A stretch of DNA of 64,000 bases, taken from assembly GCA_916613615.1 (NCBI GenBank), contig OU744726.1, positions 18,789,515 to 18,853,514 of the forward strand, given 5' to 3'. The position numbers and the translations under genes are program-made. This DNA comes from Steromphala cineraria (taxonomy: Eukaryota > Mollusca > Gastropoda > Trochida > Trochidae). Positions 23,779-34,650 of this stretch are shown piece after piece. Position 1 is the first letter of the stretch; every line of letters begins with the position of its first letter. The notes beneath the pieces are model-generated. The model did not search any database, was not told the DNA's origin, and worked only from the letters and a program-made list of their open reading frames with translations.

Positions 23779-26751
23779 CTAGCCAACAACTCCGGTGACA
23801 GCGACTACAACAGTGATGATATACACAAAGGCACCGATCACCCCTTGGACGTTGGACGTCGGGCAAGACCCTGAAGGTACAGAGAATAGCGATGGAAGAG
23901 GTGATTTTTCTTGGGAGGGGTGTTCGCGGTTGTGAAACTTAGCAAAAGGTCCGATGCAGACCTCGACAGCGCGTTTGGGGAGGAAGCGTCGCATAAGGTC
24001 CAGGTAGATGGCGCCAGGTGTGTGACCGCACGTACGGCTGATTGCCTTGTACCCACAAGCCATCAGGTCCTCGATTGTACTGAATAAATTGAAATATCAA
24101 CCAAAGTGTTTAAAAAACTGCATTAAAGGGGGTCTCCAACTTCTAATTTTTAACTTCCAGTGTTTTATTAGCGAGGCCCTCTCCGACCCTCTCGGGGCCT
24201 CGCTTATAAAACACTGAAAGTTAAAAAATAAAAAGGGGTCTCCAACTTCTAATTTTTAACGTCCAGTGTTTTATTAGCGAGGCCCTCTCCGACCCTCTCG
24301 GGGCCTCGCTAATAAAACACTGGAAGTTAAAAACTAGAAGTTGGAGACCCCCTTTAAGCCAAGCATCAAACAAGATTGAATTACCGAATCCTACTGGAAA
24401 TGGAAGTTTTAGTCCTGCTTCATGACTGTGTAATATATAGAAGCCTTTAAACAGTCTAGGCCGTAATTATACAAGTCTAGATTGACGGAATATACGTATG
24501 AAATGAAAAGCCTAGATAAATAAAATGATATAAACGAAGGTACAGCAATTATTTTAAATATTTCATAGAGGTAAGTTGTTGTTTCACAGTGGACATTTGT
24601 CGATGTGATTCGAATCTTTTCACCTGTGCGGTGCGCACATACGGAACATGGTCGCAATTTTTGTTCAAGCTGGAACCTTTCACTATCAGTTAGAAGTCAT
24701 CTTACCCACAATGTCTCCGAGAAATTTCTTCCAACGAGAATCCTCTCAGTGTTTTTTCCTTTGACCTGAACTTGAGTTTGCTTTCATGCAAACAGGCTTT
24801 CGTCGCGTTCTTCGTTTCAACAAAACAATCAACGTACTGGGAATACGCTGAAATTCAGTGAGTTTTATGTTGGTTAAACAAATCTTTTAGCAGATACGAG
24901 TACTTCATACTTATCAAGGAAACGATTTACAAGTCAACAGCACTAGAACGCACCCTGGGTCTTTTAACGGCTTAACCAGACTTAAATTACCTGCCTTTTA
25001 TCCTTTTATCGATGGAAAATAGAAAATTGATGAAAGGTACATAACTGATTAGATTTTGCAAGTAAAATAGCTAAATGTATTCTTGTTCTTCAAACAGAGG
25101 TAGCTCAAGTCACACAATCCTGATATAAGTTCAGTTGTAATTGAGCATGGTTTCCTGTTCTTATCATCAGGAAATATAGAACCGAAATGATGGGTTGATA
25201 GGTCGCCTTCTGGTTGATTGTCAGTGCGTTATCGTTATATACTTAACAAGCTAGATTAAGAACAGCCTCGATTTTCAATACTGATATGATTTATTATTCT
25301 CATAGTGATTTATAAGATGCTCAATTATAAAACTTTTATTGTAATGGTTATTCCATGATGTAAATGAAGGCGTCTACAGTCATCTGCTACCAAACGTTTG
25401 AGTAGGGACTTACTTTTTTCCCCAAAAGTTAAATTGATTGAAAGATTATTTTTATTTGATAACATAATCACAAGTGGGTATGATAATCATGAGACATGCG
25501 TATTTACCACTCAGCAGAGTCGGATCCTCACAGAGCCGAATCACTCCTCGCTTGACTGCGCTTGCGACATATAGTTCCAGGTTCTCGTTGTCAAGGCGAC
25601 TGAGACCACCACATTTGCTCAGGTTCTCTTCAAGACATCCCTGACCGTTGTAATAGTGTCTGAAACAACAACACATTGTAAGTATTTTATTTTGATATCA
25701 CCTTAAAGTGACATTCAGTATCTTTCACAAACTTTATTTAGACTTTTATAAGTTACAAAAACAGAGGCTAGTGCTGATTTCCTTTAAATCGTCAAATCAA
25801 TCAAAACCAGCTCTTAATTTCTGCATTGCGTTACGGTCATTTAATCTGTGTAAACGAATGCAGCAATTAACTTTTTAAGATCGTATTTTAATGAGACTGT
25901 CAAACTTCCATGTGCATCTAAACATGTCAAATATATGACAATATACTTGCTTTCAATGAAAATGAAGCAACAGCCTTGTACAATTTCTACTCTCAATAGA
26001 CATGTCTACTACCTGTCTACACTACCAATGATCATCTTATATAACATATATGTAGATCTTAACACTTCCTCTACATATGGACCATATGGACCCAATGACC
26101 TCTCAAGTCAGCCAATCAGCAACGTGCCTTGGAAATAACCCGTACAGATCAATATCAAGTTAACCTTTGAAACTATGAAAGGTAATTAGTTAAAGACATG
26201 GTCACTTGATAAGATCCATAAGAAACAGTACCAAGATCACCATCACAACGAGGTATGAATGAAGGATAAGAACTGATTCTAATGAGATTTGATTGCAATA
26301 AATATCATCAAAAAAGACCAAATCGACCTGTAATGTGTATGAAAGGTGAAAAGTTAAAGAGACTACCAATTGATATGATCCATATGGAGCAGCACTGAGA
26401 TAAGTAACACAGCGAGGAATGAATGTTGGCTACGATCAGCTTTTAATGAGATTTGATTGCAATCAAACCCATCAATCAAGACCAAGTCAATCTGTGATTT
26501 CTATAGACTACGGGATGCCATTTGGTATTATCCATATGGAGGAGCACTGAGATCAGTAACTCAGCGAGGTAGGTTGATCAAGTAAACTTGCTTGCACATC
26601 TTCCAGACACTGCTGACGTCACCGTCAAGCAGCAACATCTCGTTTCTCTCGAGATCGCTCTCAGTGGTCTGCAGGATTGGTCTAAAGCACTTGGTCACGT
26701 GGTTTACATGGTAACAACCGTTACCATGGGCTGCCGACATTAGCAGCAAAA
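23779..26751 (-). CDS. Cysteine-rich secreted protein, likely GPI-anchored; family unknown (5' end missing)
   Basis: Minus-strand exons: 26751 to about 26598, 25659-25508, a tentative 37-base exon 24742-24706, and 24079-23779. The 25508 donor and the 24079 acceptor are out of phase with each other; the small exon, with a strong donor TGTGG/GTAAGA, restores phase and gives CGTIEDLMACGYKAISRTCG, but its acceptor is purine-rich. The first exon opens with a hydrophobic stretch (LLLMSAAHGNG), apparently the end of a signal peptide whose Met is in an upstream exon. The body has regularly spaced cysteines (NGCYHVNHVTKC, GQGCLEENLSKC, RLCEDP, MACGY, RTCG, VCIGP). The last 20 residues are strongly hydrophobic after small residues, as in GPI-anchor signals. 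Spacing recalls small lophotrochozoan and nematode secreted cysteine-rich families, but I do not recognise it. The exon 2 donor is uncertain. Confidence 0.65.
24123..24357. repeat. Double palindrome, TTAA-flanked MITE family C
   Basis: Two tandem hairpins of about 115 bases each: arms contain CCAGTGTTTTATTAGCGAGG and its complement around a CCGACCCTCTCGG core. TTAA occurs at both outer ends (24123-24126, 24354-24357). Related to 11091-11311. It lies in the intron upstream of the last exon of the minus-strand gene. Confidence 0.85.
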
Positions 26752-26759
26752 CTGTGAAA

Positions 26760-29200
26760 GAATAAATGAAAAATAAGGTTCATAATTCATAAATTTTCTC
26801 CAGCTCTCAAGGATTTTGTTCATATTTTTTTATTTAGTAAGTCATTTATCACTTTAGAAACAATATTTAGAACTAATTCTTCAATGTCTTTCAGTCCATA
26901 TAAAAAACATACCCAGTTCAGTAGTATAAGAATAAAGCAATTAAGCTGTATTCGATCACGGAAAAAAACAAATCAAATTGACTTAAAGGGACAGTAGATA
27001 AGTCAATAAGATAAGTGACAAACATAGGAAAAGCATGACGGTTTGAGTAAAAAAAAGTACAATTGTGAGAATCAGGAGGATTTGAAGACAGGCTTACTGC
27101 TTCATTGGATTTTAGATTATGCTGTTAGTTCACTAATGCGTCCTGTACATTTAGAGTATATTTCAACGGTTAGATAGATAATAATAAATGAGCCACCAAA
27201 GCACGTGTGTGATATTATTCTTGAGCTGTTCAAATATCCACGTTTAAGAGCCACTCCGTGACGTATCGATTTTCCATGTGTAAATGTCTCAATTGATGAT
27301 ATAAATGTTATCATACATTGTTCCTCAAATGGAAAAATAAATGATAAATACTTGTTGTCAATGAAAATCTAAAAACAGTTCTATGTAAATAGCAGAAGCC
27401 GAAATCACAAAACCAATTTACATTGAATCTAGTTATATAATCTTACCAACTTAATCAACAAGAACTTTCATTCCGACTGTTTAAGTTAAGTTTTCAAAAT
27501 TACGTTCGACTGATTTCCGGGTTTCGTTACATATCAATCGAAAACTGCATGTTGCCTTTTTATCGTGAACGCCGATTTATGGGTTCAAATTCGCCGAGCT
27601 TTGTCAAACTTGGTAAGTCGGAATAAGCAACCATTGTAATGATTAAAATATTGTCGTGCAAATGATAACATTTGAATTCCTTTTTTTTCAGACCCCATTA
27701 TTTTCCAAAGAAAAGGTATAATTGTATCTTTAAGTAAAGCTTCAAATAATGATAACACAATACATACGGGTTTTCAGCAAACCAAAAGACATCTTGTTCG
27801 TTCCCGTCCTTTTAGCTTCTGTAAAACATAACCTCATAGTAGTTGTCATGGTGACAAAAGATCACAGTTTGTATTTTTTTCTTTTTGTAAAATAATATAT
27901 TTCGACATATGTGTGTGACACATAATCTATAATATAAGACTATGGTATCAGTCATAATAATCGTCATCTGTCGTCCAGAAAGTCAAAATAATACAATTAC
28001 GTCAAAATCTAGAAACCTCAACATAAAACATTACGACCATGCCCTTACATTGAAAAAGGCAAGGCACGTCTTGAAGAAAGTGTTGAAGTTAAAGACATTT
28101 CAAGATAAAAAATGTTCTCTTACATGATATTTTATTTATATTGATACTAAAGCTTAAAGCTGTATGTTATATATAAGAAACAACATTTGAGGTTATATTT
28201 GAAATTCGAGTTCATACATATAACAGTGAACAGTGCATCATGGTTTCCACCAAGATGATACATTACCAGTATGAAAAACTTAAGAGTTTGTTCACTTGCC
28301 TCAATTGCATTGTGACAAAGATATTTCAATTCTTGTTTTATAAGACAAAAACGATAACAGTGTTTTTAAAGTATTTGATAAGTTTTTCTAAAGATTATCC
28401 ACGTAAATTGGTCATATGATATTGGCTTCTGTGCATACAGAAGGCTGTTTTTATTTTTTAAAAAGAAATTGTAATTATATAAATGATATTTTTAATTTTG
28501 ACCGAACGAATTAGTTATTTAAATTGATATCACTTTTTGTATTAAGGAGCGTATCAAAGTCCAAATATAATATTAAGAGAATCAAGAAACATCCGATACA
28601 CATAAAGTATACAGTTACTAGATCTGTCAATAATTTTCGGGAGTTGACCGACATAGCAAAACTAAAGGTGGTAGACAGGGAGATTGACTTTGTCCATGAT
28701 ATTTGAGGATTTGTGTCAAGTTCTCGTGGACGTTATCAAATTCTTGCACTCTCGTAGACAGATAAAGAAGGAAAACGTGTCACTTGGCTTATAATTTCGA
28801 TTTCCGATGAATGAGAAGTATGTCAACTGGCCTGGACAGTGAAGAAATCGATATTTGAAATTCATTTGTTTTCGAAGTAAACACAACTATTTCTTAAGTT
28901 GATATGTATTTCTTTTTTTACTTAGTTCAAATAAATATATCTCGAAGATATATGATTGCAAATTAAAGTGTTAATTTATTTGGCATCCAACAATGTGATA
29001 ATAATAAATAATCTTTAAATAACAATAATATTAAAGTATATAACAGATACTGCAACTTGTTGAAAAATCTTGTTTATCTCCTTCGTCTCTCCAAATAATT
29101 ATAAATAAGATATGTTAACTAAACAAGGGGTCCTTGCCTGAAACTGTCATTTTTACTTTTAATTTTTCTCAAATTTCAATTATTTCAGGCGCGTCTTTTA
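26760..29200. other. No gene recognised
   Basis: The missing 5' exon of the minus-strand secreted protein should be here or further right. An ATG at about 27557 (minus) opening MQFSID is followed by a GT but gives the wrong phase for the exon at 26751. The plus-strand ORFs at 27942 and 28524 are short and without family resemblance. Confidence 0.5.
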
Positions 29201-29207
29201 AAGGGGC

Positions 29208-29561
29208 AGTAGCACGTTTTTAGGGGGAATATAAGGTGATGTCAGGAAAATGAAAATATATGGTTCCAATTGAAAAACAGTGTATTTAAACTGAATGAAG
29301 CAGTAATAATTCAACTATATAACGTAAAGTTTAGCCATACGACTCCTTTTTCTGACACAAAATGAATTAAAGGTGTTCACACAAAATGGCCGCCAATGGA
29401 TTTTATGAGAATCCTCATACTTTGTCCTCTGACTATGGGTGATTGGCTTGTGTAATGAGATTATTGACACTGTCAATATAATACATTTAGCATTAACTTA
29501 CAATTATAAGTGAAATATTTAAAATATAAAATTATCAAAAAACGTGCTACTGTCCCTTTAA
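29208..29561. repeat. MITE family A, intact copy, TTAA-flanked
   Basis: TTAAAGGGGCAGTAGCACGT at the left and ACGTGCTACTGTCCCTTTAA at the right. 354 bases. TTAA target suggests piggyBac-type mobilisation (inference). This copy defines the undisturbed form against which the nested copy at 55311-56148 can be read. Confidence 0.9.
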
Positions 29562-29706
29562 CACATGTTTAAAAAAGCTTAATTTCTTATTCAAATTTTG
29601 ATAAAACAGTATGATCAATTTACAATTAAAATAGAATTAATCTTACAGTCTTATTACTAGATACACTATTGATAAAACTTGAAAGCCAAATTCATAAGAC
29701 TAAGAC

Positions 29707-29899
29707 CATCTTCCTACGCAGAGCCTAAAAGGCCAGTTTCCAAACTGTCATTTTATGCCTTGCTGCAGAGACTTTACTTTTCTGTGCTGCTATAGTGCCC
29801 CTACAGACTAGAGAGCAAGCACAGAAAACTCAAGTCTCTGCAGCAAGGCATAAAATGACAGTTTGGAAACTGGCCTTTTAGGCTCTGCGTAGGAAGATG
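29707..29899. mobile_element. 193-bp foldback element with 9-bp TSD (Mutator-like MITE)
   Basis: Two nearly perfect inverted arms of about 80 bases (CATCTTCCTACGCAGAGCCT ... AGGCTCTGCGTAGGAAGATG) around a loop of about 40 bases. Exactly outside are two copies of GACTAAGAC (29698-29706 and 29900-29908). A 9-bp duplication and long TIRs are typical of the Mutator group. Confidence 0.85.
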
Positions 29900-30270
29900 G
29901 ACTAAGACAAGTTTATATTCCTGTAATGGTTGATATTTTCATAAGAAAAAAATGAAAACTAAAAATGTTAAAATAAATCGTGTCCTTTCGTCCCATTATT
30001 CAACAACCAACTATGATTGATGTAACCGTTTCTATATTTCTTAGTGTATGTCATTCTGTTTTAATGTCAATATTCAAATACATATATGGCTATGTAACCA
30101 TTTGGGAACAAATAAAACGTATTTTAAATAATATATATTTATGAAATTAAAGAAAATAATGTTATAAATAAAATTCAAACATCGATATCGATCTGATCGA
30201 TGTATATAGTGTATGAACATCGGGTCACGAGTGGGAGGTAAGGCGTTACCCTGATAAGCCCTAGACCGGG

Positions 30271-30277
30271 TATATAA
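30271..30277 (+). promoter_or_regulatory. TATA box of the CBM14 protein gene
   Basis: TATATAA 51-57 bases upstream of the ATG at 30328, which would place transcription start near 30300 and leave a 5' leader of about 28 bases with no other ATG. A strong core promoter fits a highly expressed secreted structural protein. Confidence 0.65.
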
Positions 30278-30327
30278 ACCGATATCAACTCAAGGAAGGC
30301 AGTGCCCTTTCACCCCGAACCATCAGG

Positions 30328-33071
30328 ATGAAGTTTATTCTGCTGTGCCTTGCCTGTGTCATCGCTATATCAGCGGGCTTGAAGAGAGGTAAGTTTGGTT
30401 TGAAATTCTACTTTGTGACGCTTATATTTTGTGGATTTCCGTTTTCTTCAGTTTGACATTCTTTTTCTACAATGGTAGCTTAATTCATAAAATCATATCT
30501 CACCCCTGTTGTAGGATAAGGACAGATAGTGGGGATGTGAAGAATGTTTGACATTAAGAAGATTACTCTTGGTTAAAAAGTTCCTTATGCTGAGCGACGA
30601 AATGGAAGAATATGGAAATGATATTGATATGTTGAGGAATTGTGAAAATGTCGTGCATCAGAGTTAATCCACAACAACTTATTCATTGTGGAAATATATT
30701 ATTCGGAGTAGCCTAAAGCTTTATCGTTATCATCTAATGAAGGAGAAAACATCTTAACGAAAACAGAAGTTGTTATTTCCAAAACATTGATGTACAAAAT
30801 TGAAGTAAATAGCTAGTTGTTGGTGTTAGTGGTAGCCTCATTATTATTTATATCCATTAGTGATAGAATAAATGAACTTTCATGGTAATACACTATTCCT
30901 TTATTCCGCAAGCTATGCTACGTTTCGACAACGACACTTAGAAGTTGTGTATTTCACTGCCTGCCTTCGTCATTCTTGTAATACCCCGAACAGTTTAGGG
31001 TATTTAGTGATACCAACGATTCCGTCAGAGTTCTTGTTTGTCCAAATGCTGCAGAAAACTATTTATGGACGTCTTCATCAAGCATATTAGGAGAGATTTT
31101 ATGAATTTTTGTATTTTTTACACAGTTACTTGTTTTGTAGTTAGTCAGTCATAAACATAAAAGTTAGTCAGTCATAAAAATACATAGAGTTATTTCATGA
31201 AATCAGACTTTGTCAAGACTATCAAACAAGTCATTTATTCCTTTCTTTTCAATCCTCATTTTTTGGAAATTTTTACGTTAGAGGCTTCTGCTAATGGTCT
31301 GGATTTTGGGACGTCTCAGTTTACAAGAAGTAAACAGTATTTCAATTTCTAAGGGAAGCAAGGTTGGTGGTCGCATTAAGGCATTATGTCTCAGGGTAAG
31401 AACGTTACGCTAACTCCACTAATCTGTATCCTGGGCTCAGAAGCTAGATTCGTTCGCGCGGCCCGACTTTGGATATAGCCAATCAAATCATTTTCTCGTT
31501 GAAATTTTATTGAGAAGGTGGCGAGAAAATGATTTGATTGGCTATATCCCAAGTCGGGCAGTACGAGCGAATCTAGCTTCTGAGTCCAGGGTACAGATTA
31601 GTGGAGTTAGCGTTACGTTCGTACACTGAGACAGGATGGCCTTAAGGAGGCTAAGATAAGGTTTGGTTAGCGCAGCGAAAACGAGGAAGAGGTTCCGTTT
31701 TCTTGACTACTTGAGTGACATTTACACACCTGCAACTTATGATATTTACTGTTAACTGAGCATGGTTGACTCTTGTGGCTTACTCGTTTTCCTTTGAGTA
31801 AATGCTTATCCAATTGACCTGAAGGAGAAAGCTTATTCTCTGAAATGTCGCATATTTAAACAAGTGAATTTGGCATGAATGAATATATTTTCTTTTCCAG
31901 AGCGACGACAAACATCCGGTTGCATAGGTTGGTATCCACAAATCATGTATTTTACTACCGCATTTATTCCGATACAAAGCCTTCGTTTCCCCCTTTTTTC
32001 TCCTTCAACGGGATCTTACCAACTTGGTTCCTCTAATATGGTGGGATTCTTGGGATCACTTTATTTAGTCTGTTCGATAATTGTTAACAGCCAACAATAC
32101 CATCCTGATGATCTTTTAAATAGTGACCTCTTTTCTAATCTCTTTCAATATTTAACAAGGTCACAGTTCTCCTTAACACAACTTCAAGTGTATGTTTGAT
32201 GATCATATTCTTATTGAATGTCTAAATCTGATACTTTTATATCAGTTTGCTTATGAAACCCATTTGTTAAATCAGATCCAATAATTCCATGATAGACCGG
32301 TTACTTAAGTGTTATATGTGGTTCAATCTTTATCACTGATCAGTGATAAAGATTGAACCACATATAACACTTATCAATGCTTAAATTACCAACTGCACAT
32401 GGTGTATATTTGTTGACACTTAAATTGTATCCCTGTTGACAGATGCTTTCCAGAATGTGCCCAACCCCTGCAAGAACAACCCAACCAAGACTACCTTCTT
32501 CCCCCACCCAACTGACACAACCAAGTTCCTTCAGTGTGACCTGTTTGGCCGCATGTACATCATCCAGTGCCCTAAAGATGAAACCTACAACATTGCATCG
32601 ACTTCCTGTCAGGCCCGTTACCAGGCAACCACCCCTTCCGTAACCAAGCAACCAGTAGGCAATCTGTGCACCCCAGAAAACATTGCCCAGAACAAAGTCT
32701 ACTTTGCCATCCCAGGCGACCCGTACCACTTCATTGAATGTGACCTCAAGGGTGACGCAACCATCCTTCCGTGTCCAAGTGGTCTCAAGTGGAACCAGAA
32801 CCTGATTGCATGTGTCTACCCAACAGACAATAAGGCCTCCCCTCCCTCCATCTTGAATCCCACAACTCCAAGGATCAATGCCAATGGTCCTTGCAATGCC
32901 CAGGCGTTGGCCGGGGGTAAATTCTTCTTCCCGGCCTCTGACCCTCACAAGTTCATCCAGTGTGACCCCTGGGGGGGCGTCTACGTCAACTCTTGTCCTG
33001 GAGGCCTTATCTGGAACAACTTCCTGGAGACGTGCTACTCTCCCTTCAACAACTTCAACACTATCGGCTGA
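30328..33071 (+). CDS. Secreted protein with three chitin-binding (CBM14/peritrophin-A-like) repeats
   Basis: Two exons, 30328-30388 and 32443-33071, join in phase 1 (AGAG/GTAAG donor, GACAG acceptor) to give 229 residues. Residues 1-17 form a signal peptide (MKFILLCLACVIAISAG). Three repeats follow, near residues 30-78, 96-146 and 172-220, each with the pattern C-x(n)-F-x-x-P-x-D-x-x-K/H-F-I/L-x-C-D ... C-P-x-x-L/T-x-W/Y-N ... C. Typical CBM14 domains have six cysteines; here each repeat has four, with one disulfide pair missing throughout. No membrane segment or catalytic domain. Such proteins bind chitin in shell matrix, radula, gut lining or egg envelopes; also some are soluble pattern-recognition proteins. 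Tissue cannot be told from sequence. The single 2 kb intron holds a MITE and a perfect palindrome. Confidence 0.93.
31387..31634. repeat. Foldback MITE family D, copy 1
   Basis: Outer ends TGTCTCAGGGTA and inverted CACTGAGACA; inner arms GAGAAAATGATTTGATTGGC and complement around a short loop; further arms CTAACTCCACTAATCTGTA and complement. Same family at 36936-37187. It lies in the intron of the CBM14 gene. Confidence 0.85.
32306..32373. repeat. 68-bp perfect palindrome without spacer
   Basis: Arms of 34 bases meet at TGATCA (centre between 32339 and 32340); the first mismatch is at 32305/32374. It is 70 bases before the exon 2 acceptor of the CBM14 gene. Confidence 0.9.
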
Positions 33072-33343
33072 CTTGTCACTTCTTGAAACCTTCTTGAACA
33101 ATATCTCAATATTACCAGATATTTATACACCAGATATTTACATCAAGCAAATGAACGTCAATGTTGAAACTTCAACTGATTTGAAATCATGAAGGCTTTG
33201 AACTGTGTTGGTTGACTTGTCACTCATTGAAACTTTTTGTATACCTATATATACATCAGAAATCTAAAATGGATTAATAATTTATCAATAGACATCATGC
33301 CTAGTAAGTTAAATCATTGTAAAATCAAGATTGTTTTTTGTTG

Positions 33344-33349
33344 AATAAA
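33344..33349 (+). terminator. Poly(A) signal of the CBM14 gene
   Basis: AATAAA 273 bases after the stop codon, the first canonical signal downstream. Confidence 0.7.
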
Positions 33350-33802
33350 GTTTTAGAACATTAGTTATTTGATCTGTTTTTCATGTCTTGTAATGCAAAT
33401 GAATTATGGAAAAATATCTTGAACTCCACCATGATGCTTCCCTCAGTTTCAATATAAGTTAAACCATTCAGATGCAGGGGAAATAAGGAGATATATCCTT
33501 AACGTCCCCATGTCTGAATGGTATAAGGAATTTATCTTACCAAAAGTTTAAACACAACGCATATAAAATGAAAAAAGAATGAGTCAGAAAAACTTTGACG
33601 ATATCTTGTTCAGCAGTACATATGTAACCTTGATGTGTTCGAGGTAACATACACTTTACATTTCAAAATGCTCAATCTGCCGCTTTTTTAAGGCTGGGTA
33701 TAAATAATTTGTCAACCCGTTCAAGAGATAAATAAGAGTATCAAGATTCTTACATGAGGTAGGATCATTGTCTTTAATCCTTTCATTTTCTTTCACTAGT
33801 AA

Positions 33803-34080
33803 TAGGGGTCGCGATACGATACGTATCTAGATATTTGGGGTACGATACGATACTTATCTCGATACGTATTACACAGGATAGTGAAACTGTAAACATTTAC
33901 TTTATTTGTCTATAATAAACACTGTTGACACTGACAGGGTAAAAAATTAAAATTAAGAAATTTAATTCCACTGTAGGTCGTATCGTAGTGTATCGATTCA
34001 GAAGCAAAACGTATCCTGTATCTTATCGTCAGCCATATAATCGCGATGCACCGGTGTATCGGTGTATCGTTGCACCCTTA
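33803..34080. mobile_element. hAT-like MITE with 8-bp TSD
   Basis: Ends TAGGGGT and ACCCTTA with inverted subterminal 'cgatacgatac/gtatcgt' blocks. ACTAGTAA is duplicated outside (33795-33802 and 34081-34088). An 8-bp duplication and 'gggtgcaacgatac' ends match hAT-type MITEs. Internally rich in gatac/gtatc repeats. Confidence 0.75.
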
Positions 34081-34599
34081 ACTAGTAATAAAAACTGTTT
34101 TGAGCCTGTGGGGGTGAAAGGTTACAGAATCTTAGGTGGTTTACTCTGAAAACTGAATGCAGATTTCATCATCTCTGTTCTGAAAATTGATTGAAAATGG
34201 GTGGTTACATATTAAATATGATATACTTTTAGTTCTTTTACACAAAGATCCTCGATAACCAGTAACTGATCTACAGAAAGGTTATCTCATGGCTTTGTCA
34301 AGGAGTTGTGTATGTTGTTATTACCTTGGTCAGAATAATCTCTATTGGATGTAGATCATAGGTTTAATTATTATTTTCTTATATATCAGTGAAAAATGTA
34401 TTAAATAACAAACAGCAAACTTACAGTACATAAAAACTTGGAAATATTTCTCAACAAGAACTGTTGTTGATAAGGGTTATTCATGATTTTAATGATATTC
34501 ACATGATCTCTGAATTTTTTCTCACATTGTCAAATATAGCCATTGGACACAAAAACGTGAAAGAAAACAACCAAAACACATAATAAGATGAATAATAAT

Positions 34600-34605
34600 T
34601 TTATT
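34600..34605 (-). terminator. Poly(A) signal of the MRPL2 gene
   Basis: AATAAA on the minus strand about 46 bases after the stop at 34651, giving a very short 3' UTR. Confidence 0.7.
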
Positions 34606-34650
34606 GATAAACCACAATCACTCTTCATATATATGCACTCAATTTATATT

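Noticed and set aside
27540..27565. Start exon of the secreted minus-strand protein (MQFSID)
   Set aside because: Position and composition are attractive but the donor leaves two bases while the exon at 26751 needs one.
32340..33101. 253-codon minus-strand ORF
   Set aside because: It is the antisense of the CBM14 exon 2; the plus frame has signal peptide, cysteine pattern, splice phase and poly(A) signal, the minus frame has none.
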